Assembly (NCBI RefSeq): GCF_027887165.1
Contig: NC_077227.1
Coordinates: 88,978,235-89,042,234 of the forward strand
Origin: Monodelphis domestica
Taxonomy: Eukaryota; Chordata; Mammalia; Didelphimorphia; Didelphidae
Reading direction: 5' to 3'
DNA: 64,000 nt
This document shows positions 57,790 to 64,000 of the stretch, piece after piece. Within the stretch, counting starts at the first letter, position 1, and every line of letters begins with the position of its first letter. The translations under genes were made by a program, and so were the position numbers. The notes beneath the pieces are model-generated. The model was not told the origin of the DNA. It did no database searches and saw only the letters and a program-made list of their open reading frames with translations.

Positions 57790-57813
57790 AGACTCCCGTG
57801 TGGTCAGCCACAA
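57790..57813 (-). promoter_or_regulatory. Primer-binding-site region
   Basis: Directly downstream of the 5' LTR the sense strand reads TTG then TGGCTGACCACACGGGAG. A canonical site begins TGG and complements a tRNA 3' end. The implied tRNA end (...GTGGTCAGCCA) resembles tRNA-Arg (GTGGTCGCCA) but with an extra base and mismatches, so the primer is unassigned. Confidence 0.5.
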
Positions 57814-58768
57814 TGTTACAAGGGAATCACTTTAAAAGACTGATATATATTAATTTAAGGTCGCCCAGGAATCAGCTATGTAATTCCTAAATGAAAAACT
57901 CAAGTCAGCCGTCAGCCTTTTTTGTAGTTTAATTACAATAGGAGCAAGAAAGGAATTAGAGATATATATAGAGAGAGAAAGGGGAGAGAAGGGAATAGGG
58001 CTTAAATACCCCTTCTGTTTAGGCTGGGCCAAAAGGCCCAAGCCCTTAGATAGCTGGGGCAAAGAAAAGAGATCAGTCCCTATTACTCACGTGTCCAAAA
58101 TGGAGAAACAGTCTCAGAGGCCCCCACCTTCAGCTTCCTTCAGAGCAAGCTTCCTCAGAGCCCAGGAACCACACCGACCCAAAAACTCAACCTCCTCCTC
58201 CAGTCTCCAGACCCTCCTATCTTTAAGGACACCATCCAAGTTGCCTCCCCTCAATCCTCACATCTACCAATCACTCTTCATCAATTTCCCTGTCAATGGA
58301 GGCTCTTGCTTAACCCAGGACCGCCCAGAGGTTTCTGGCTTTTGCACATGTCTGTTGAAGGTCATATTTTCAAATGATTAAATCTATACTCCTTTGCTAC
58401 AGCCCTTTCTAAATCCTGTTAACTTGAGTATGGTAGAGATTGGAATAATTAAATTTTGATCTAGGCTGCAGCCCTTACTCAATCCTATTAGGACTGAATA
58501 GGGTGGAGTATCTCCATTGTATCAATTCTAAAATCAATCAAGACTCAAAGAAATTCCTGTTCTATGCTTAAGCATAGGTCAAAGTCCTTTCCATTGTTCA
58601 GCAAAGGGTTTCTGTCCTAAAGTAATCTTAAGAAGGGAAGAGAAGGAACCTCCCATGCCAATGGGGTTCCCATTCCAATAGACTATCAGTAAGAAATTTT
58701 CCAAGTATGAAATATCCCAATGGTGAAATTTCCAACATTTATAAGTCTAAGGAAATTTGAGGTTTACA
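57814..58768 (-). repeat. 5' LTR of the provirus
   Basis: 955 bp, TG...CA ends, one difference from the 3' LTR. TATA-like GGTATTTAAG at about 58001-58010 and ATTAAA at 57928-57933 delimit approximate U3/R; transcription runs toward lower coordinates into gag. Confidence 0.97.
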
Positions 58769-58772
58769 CTAT

Positions 58773-59090
58773 CATGAAGCTTGATGTCCTGTGGGTAGGC
58801 ATGACACTTCTACAAATAATTATGAGCCAAAGTAGGACCAGAAAAATGTATATTAGAGATACAATGAGCCTTGTAAAGATGGGGAAAGAGCCTTGGATCC
58901 AGTTATGATATAAACAATAGAGATACTGCTACAAGAGTGGTGTCTGCTACTACCAGGACATTGCAGTCATATCAAGGTGACTTGAATGCTTGCATTCTTA
59001 TGTCACTACATGGCAGATGTGAACTTTTGAAGCCTAGCATTCAGAGGTGGCATCTTGAGTCATAAACTCTTATAGCTAAAGGGACTTAGA
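58773..59090. other. Unassigned sequence
   Basis: Unique-looking pre-integration flank; nothing recognised. Confidence 0.4.
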
Positions 59091-59102
59091 AATCGTCTAA
59101 TT

Positions 59103-59291
59103 CAGAGTTTCTTAATCCTGGATCTATGAACTTTAAAAAATATTTAAAATTATATTTTAATATAACTGATTTCCTTTATAATTTTGTCTTTCTTTTTTTG
59201 CATTTTAAAAATATTCTGAAAGAGTGTCCATAGGCTTCACTAGACTGACACCAAAAGGGGTCAGTGTCACAGAAATTTTTAAGAACTCCTG
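59103..59291. mobile_element. Probable hAT MITE inside an older repeat
   Basis: Ends cagagtttcttaatcc and ttaagaactcctg are inverted complements. Flanking 8-mers gtctaatt (59095-59102) and atctagtc (59292-59299) are a diverged duplication. The surrounding sequence looks like an L3/MIR-type remnant. Confidence 0.6.
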
Positions 59292-59299
59292 ATCTAGTC

Positions 59300-61080
59300 C
59301 AACTCCTTCATTTGACAGAAGTAAAAATGCTAGTCCAGTAGGGAAAACGACTTGAATCACACCATAGGGAGGAAGGACTAGAATCATACTCAATACAGTT
59401 CTCTATAGAGGCAAGAACAATGCTTTTCTCTTTGGTGTAAAAAAAAATCCAAATTTGGAGCAAGCTCAGGACCAGAAGAGTGAGCTACTGAAGGTTTAGA
59501 AGGGGAGAATTCTCTCCAAAGTTTGCACTGATTTAAAAGATAAGGAGAGAGTGCCATTTCACTCCGATACAGTGCAGGATGGTGGACATAGAGAGCAGAA
59601 TGTGTGCAGAAAGTGTAAGACTTTGGTGGAGAGCCAATGGTTATGGTGAGATGTGTATTATTACTTAGCATTGAAAGACTGATGATTAACAGATTCTGAT
59701 TCCTCTCACAAGGAATAAGAAAGATGTGGGAAAGGACAGGAGGTCCAGCTCCACTATTACACTGACCTTTTGAGTTCCCTTTCCCTAACTCCTTGTTATG
59801 GAATTCATCCAGTGGTGTTTGCCTTGGATGGGGTTCCTGGCTGGTCAGCTCTAGGATTATCCACATTGTAGACACTTATGTGGGAGCCATGGGTGATAAC
59901 AGTTGTGAGATCAGGTTCTGTCCAGTACTGCTTATCAGGATCATCTGAGCTTGTTTCTGTTTCTGGTACTCAAAAGAGAGTCAAGGGAGGGAGGGCAAAG
60001 AAAATTTTACCTTAGTTGATAACTGCCCTATATCTTTCCCTGCAGGAACAAAAAAAGTTGAAGTCCCCAGCATTTTAGGCAAAATTGTGCAAAACTAAAA
60101 AAAAAGGAAGGAAGGATTTAATATGTTGTCCTTGGGTTGGTTGTGTGACCTTGGACAAGACACTTCACTTCCCCAGGCCTCATTTTTCTCTGCTGTAAAA
60201 TGAGGAGGCAGGATTAAGTGATTCCCAAAGTCGGTACTACCTCAATTTTTTTTTATAACTCTGAAGATAAAGGTGAGAAAGAAAAAGGAAGAAAAGAAGA
60301 CTCTCTAACCTGTATTTCCTTCATGCAAAGGGATGTGTGTCAAGGCTTGTTCCCTGGACTATCTCTGTGTACCAGCAACAAACTGTATTGTAATGTATAG
60401 CATTCCATCTCTTGGTCACATGCCTTTTTTCCCTTCAAAATTCATTTCCCTAAAAAAGAATCAAGAGACTTTCCCCACCTGGATGATGATCATTTGACAG
60501 CAAGTCAAATTTTACACCTTCATAGAGTGGCAATGCCCTGTAAATTCATAAATCTAGAAGACAGGCATGGATTTTCACAAGACATTGCCTTAGGAAAGCT
60601 TTCCCATTTTTCAAAGACTTTTGGTGACTGCCAGAGAGTCCTTAGAATGCTATTCATCCAAAAGGCAGTTCCCAAAGCCCCCTGAAGAATTATGTGATGT
60701 GAAGACATGAACATTTTGAAAGAAGAAGAAACCTCAGTGTTATAGAAGGTAGGACTGTTGCAAGTGTCAGGGAGGGGACAAGCTCTATGATCCTGGTTTG
60801 ATAAGGAGCAAGGAAACCTCTAAATTAATTTTCTTTCTCATTTCCAAACAAATTCTTTTCCTCAGGATAAAGCCCAAAGTGTGCACAGAAAAGGCGATCA
60901 TCTACCCACTGTACTTTGAGGAAAATCCTCCACCAAACATCCATCAATGCTTAAAATTCTACCATTGGTAAATTCATTCCCTGGGAGAAAACATTGCTTT
61001 TTTCTGTTTAGTCTTCTCTTAAAATATATGATGCTATCTTAGATATCATTGGGGTTTTATAAATACACACACACATATTT
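59300..61080. other. Mostly unassigned; MIR remnant at 60125-60235
   Basis: The MIR part shows 'gtgtgaccttggacaagaca' and 'tctgctgtaaaatgaggagg'. A 161-codon minus frame at 59390-59875 has no recognisable domain and no supporting signals, so it is not called a gene. Confidence 0.45.
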
Positions 61081-61082
61081 AC

Positions 61083-61228
61083 ACAGAATCATAGGACTTA
61101 GAGCTGAAAGGAACCATAAAGATCATTTAATCTTACCATTTTATTTTACAATGGAGAAAACTAGAACCTAGAGAAGATAAACTATTTGTTAAAGATCATA
61201 CAACAAGTTAGTGGCAAAGAGAAGTCTA
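61083..61228 (-). repeat. L3/MIR-type remnant
   Basis: 'agaatcataggacttagagc' followed by 'caatggagaaaactagaacc'; a common ancient repeat combination. Confidence 0.6.
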
Positions 61229-61356
61229 CAGGTCAAGTCTATTGACCCCAGAGAACCCTAGATTCTTAGTAGAAATGAGTTCATGAAATGCCTTCCCCTG
61301 TGTTTTATTCTTGCTTGTATCTTCTTGATCCCACTGGGCTGGAAGCTTATCTTTTC

Positions 61357-61566
61357 TTTCTTTTTTTTTTTTAACCCTTACCTTCCTTCTTGGAGTCAAT
61401 ACTGTGTATTGGCTCCAAGGCAAAAGAGTGGTAAGGGCTAGGCAATGGGGATCAAGTGACTTGCCCAGCGTCACACAGCTGGGAAGTATCTGAGGCCAGA
61501 TTTGAACCCAGGACCTCCCGTCTCTAGGCCTGACTCTCAATCCACTGAGCCACCAAGCTGCCCCCA
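61357..61566 (-). mobile_element. tRNA-derived SINE (WSINE1/SINE1 type), complete and young
   Basis: Near-consensus antisense copy with a 15-bp duplication bearing one mismatch, gaagcttatcttttc (61342-61356) and gaagcttatattttc (61567-61581). Confidence 0.93.
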
Positions 61567-61599
61567 GAAGCTTATATTTTCTAATTCCTGGATTGCTAT

Positions 61600-62000
61600 T
61601 TTGCCCTCTCCCAAATCTGTCTATTGAAATCCTTCACATGCTTCAATATTCCCTCATCCTAATTAGCTGGATATAATCTCTTCCTCAGTGGGTCTCTCAT
61701 AGTACTTTGAACTACTCTTAAGTACTCAGCATATTTGATTATTGATTTGCATGATATTTCTCCTACCAGATGATAAGTTATTTGAGCTTCATCTCTTATT
61801 CATGTATGATTCAGTGGAAAGAACAATGACTTTGGAGTCAGAGGACCCAGGTTCAAACCTACCCTTGATGCTTATCATTTAAGTGACCCTGGGCAAGTAA
61901 CAAATCTGGTCCTCAGTTTCCTTACCTGTAAAATATGAATGTTGGACTAGATGGCCTCTGAGATTCCTTACTTCTCTGATCTTTGTATCTCCACTCTTAC
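61600..62000 (+). repeat. L2 remnant split by a MIR
   Basis: L2-like sequence at 61610-61800. MIR at 61805-61985 (gtggaaagaacaatgacttt, gttggactagatggcctctg). Confidence 0.6.
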
Positions 62001-62665
62001 CTACTACTATCAGCTATACATTTTAGTTGCCAAAAATTTAAATTGAATATTCTATTATTAATGAAAGAAAGTTTAATTCCCTCCTGTTACATATAATATG
62101 AATCATGGTCTCCTTGTGTCTCAGCTCCTCTCTACAAGCTATTCCCTGTACATCTCCAGACCTATACATTATAGGACAAGTAGAAAAAATACAAAATATA
62201 TATAGTTCATTTTTCTACACTATCCTACAAAGAGTACTCACTAAATGTCTCTTTTCAAGTTCTTTTTTTTAAGTTTCTGCCAAGGTGATCCCTTTTCAGA
62301 GCAATTTCAGTTCAGTAACTTAAAGACAACTTGAAGAAAACTGAAGAGTTCTCCTCTCTCCTACTCTCACCAACACTTCCTGTCCTTCATACAGGTATAG
62401 AAATTAATCACCAATAAGGAGAGATGCCTGTATCACTGGGCTTTGGGTTATGAATTATGCTCCTCCCTGTACTAAAATTCTTTTCAATCCCTTACAAAAA
62501 TTAGCTGAGACAACTCCAAAATCTATAAATATAACAGTATAAACATAAGTATTCGTATTGTAAAAAAAACAAAAACAAAAAAGCAAAGCTGATTACCCTA
62601 CCTCCCCAGGTAACCAAACTTTGGTACCATTAAAATGGAAACAAAGCAAATGCACAAAGTAAATG
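62001..62665. other. Unassigned sequence
   Basis: Nothing recognised. Confidence 0.4.
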
Positions 62666-62667
62666 TA

Positions 62668-62868
62668 AGGGATATCTTAGTAGCACACTGTATAGAGCAT
62701 CGGGCCTGGAGTCAGGAGGACCTGGGTTCAAATCTGGCCTCTGACACTTCCTAGCTATATGACTGTAAGCAAGTCAGTTCACTCCAATCATCTCGCCCTT
62801 ACCACTCTTGGAAATGATACTTAATATAGATTCTAAGACAGAAGGTAAGGGTTAAAAAAATTTTTTTT
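62668..62868 (+). mobile_element. tRNA-derived SINE (WSINE1/SINE1 type)
   Basis: Head 'tagagcatcgggcctggagt', B-box region 'gggttcaaatctggcctctg', tail 'attctaagacagaaggtaag' and a poly(A)/T end. Plus strand, fairly well preserved. Confidence 0.9.
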
Positions 62869-64000
62869 AATGCAGTAGCCATGAAACTATACAGAAAGTC
62901 ACCTGGGATGGTACTCCAGTGACAACATGACTAACTTCATATTGACTATATAACACATGCACATTTTAAAAGTACATACATATCCACAGTACACAGCAAT
63001 TTCAAAATGATCCTAAAATCATAATTTATTAACAAAACAAAGATAGCTAACTGCAACAATAATGCTATTAATAGGCCTATTTATAAAATACAACTTAATT
63101 ACAAGCAGTCACTCAAACTCCAAACAATTAACAAATAATATTACAGCATGAGAATAACAAAAAATAACTCGAATAAACGTAATAGCAAAATAAAAATCTA
63201 GAATACTCAAATATGCAGTAAATTCCCATGTATGTCAGCAAGCATACAACTACATGCAAGGCACTTTTCACATGGGCAAACTCTAGTATCATCACCCAGA
63301 TACAGGTAATTTTGTCTTCAGGTTTACCTGTAACATCATAACTTAGCCCAGTGACCGTTCTAATAGACCTTCTCTTGTCACTAACTGATTTCTCTGCTCC
63401 TATGTCAGAGCTAGTAGTTGGTACAGGTTGACCACCATGATCTTTTGTGCCTACACCTGCGCTAACAACCATTCTAGGTTAGCTATTCCAGTTTGGGGCA
63501 TGAAAGGAGTTGCCTCTGATGTTAATTTCCCTGCCCTGTAATAATATATACTTTCTTTCACTGGATATTTCAAATTCAGTTTTCATATCTGGGTCAGAAA
63601 GTCTTTATACAGCTGGTGGACAGCCCTTTTTTCTAGGTGAGTGTCCCTCAGTTCTCTAGATCTGCCTATTAGAACAGCCCACTAAATTTCCTTTGGGCAA
63701 TAGGCAGTTTCAGTGAAAAGTCCTGGGACCTATTTTACAAACAAACACATGCCCAGTCTCCCAATTATTTTATATGAGTTAGCTTTCCAACAGGCAAGTC
63801 TTTGGGCAGATGAAAACAATTTTTTCCTTGTCTTTCTCAGACATATGGGAATCTGGTAGTATAAGTTCAAGACTGAAAATCACTGGATGCCTAGAAGATA
63901 GTCCAAGGAATCTTGCATTTGTGGCATAGTTTACTGGTCTACTGTGTTCCCTTTGTTCAAAGTTCAATAATCAACCTCTAGAGGAAGAACAAATGGTGTC
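62869..64000. other. Unassigned; UTR-like minus-strand sequence with a 114-codon frame
   Basis: The minus strand at 63472-63128 is open for 114 codons (includes VPTTSSDIGAEKSVSDKRRS), preceded by an acceptor-like tattattacag near 63540. The stretch below it has an AATAAA near 63030. I recognise no protein family; it could be a decayed gene copy, part of a 3' UTR, or chance. Confidence 0.3.

Larger units (their letters stand above)
57297..57813 (-). other. Proviral leader between 5' LTR and gag
   Basis: 517 bp holding the primer-binding region, a stretch of polypurine character, the captured SINE head (57489-57588) and the gag start. A packaging signal and splice donor would be expected here but are not identifiable by eye. 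Confidence 0.7.
48660..58768 (-). mobile_element. Young env-less class I (gamma-like) endogenous retrovirus
   Basis: A complete provirus read on the minus strand, 5' LTR at the high coordinates. Order: LTR, leader, gag, UGA, pro-RT-RNase H-integrase, non-coding segment, LTR. It is flanked by the 4-bp duplication ctat (48656-48659 and 58769-58772), as expected for gammaretroviral integration. By eye the two 955-bp LTRs differ at one position only (A at 48902, G at 58056), so the insertion is recent unless gene conversion has homogenised it. Capsid, single CCHC knuckle, LLDTGA protease, YVDD RT and HHCC/DDE integrase place it in class I. No env is present. Visible breaks are a 664-bp L1 insertion in RNase H and one in-frame TGA in pol. 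Confidence 0.95.

Noticed and set aside
59390-59875. 161-codon minus-strand frame
   Set aside because: No recognisable motif, no splice or promoter context; chance in AT-moderate DNA.

Overview
The window is vertebrate nuclear DNA, almost certainly from a marsupial. It is dominated by the repeats typical of such genomes: tRNA-derived SINEs of the WSINE1/SINE1 and MAR1/MIR types, L1s whose ORF2 C-terminus reads like marsupial L1, old L2 and CR1/L3 debris, hAT and Tigger DNA elements, and an RTE-clade LINE. It is AT-rich, with low coding density and long CA and CTAT microsatellites. I see no convincing host exon, no RNA gene and no CRISPR. Species cannot be resolved from sequence alone, and repeat family names are by recognition, not by a database search.

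Layout. 1-4.2 kb: an L2 fragment, SINEs, a 1.8-kb RTE-clade retrotransposon with a 13-bp target-site duplication (TSD; 1305-3120), and a 281-bp hAT MITE inside L2 (3754-4034). 4.2-11.3 kb: an old full-length-like L1 (minus) interrupted by a SINE and a probable solo LTR, with about 92-bp monomers in its 5' UTR. 11.3-14.7 kb: L2, SINE and a short L1 copy with its own TSD. 14.7-25.9 kb: a full-length decayed L1 (minus, 17-bp TSD) with a second, younger L1 nested in it (15754-20386, 14-bp TSD), whose 352-codon ORF1 is intact but whose ORF2 is internally deleted. 26-48.6 kb: a mosaic of old SINE, MIR, L2, CR1/L3 and L1 pieces separated by unassigned sequence. 58.8-64 kb: more of the same.

The centrepiece is a young provirus on the minus strand at 48660-58768. 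It has two 955-bp LTRs that differ at one position, TG...CA ends, a 4-bp TSD (ctat), and the order LTR-leader-gag-UGA-pro-RT-RNase H-IN-LTR with no env. Capsid, zinc knuckle and pol are gammaretrovirus-like (class I). Gag and pro-pol are in one frame separated by a UGA codon, the arrangement of read-through gammaretroviruses. The N-terminal third of Gag is unlike any standard matrix: no Gly2 for myristoylation, a hydrophobic membrane segment, then 17 consecutive heptads predicted to form a long coiled coil. The leader carries the 5' head only of a tRNA-derived SINE, with A- and B-box motifs. A 664-bp L1 3' end with a perfect 17-bp TSD has inserted into the RNase H region of pol, and one further in-frame TGA interrupts pol, so this copy is probably defective.

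Together these suggest an env-less retroelement that replaced myristoyl-matrix targeting with a transmembrane/coiled-coil anchor, loosely analogous to intracellular elements such as IAP. The mechanism is inference; the sequence architecture is directly visible.
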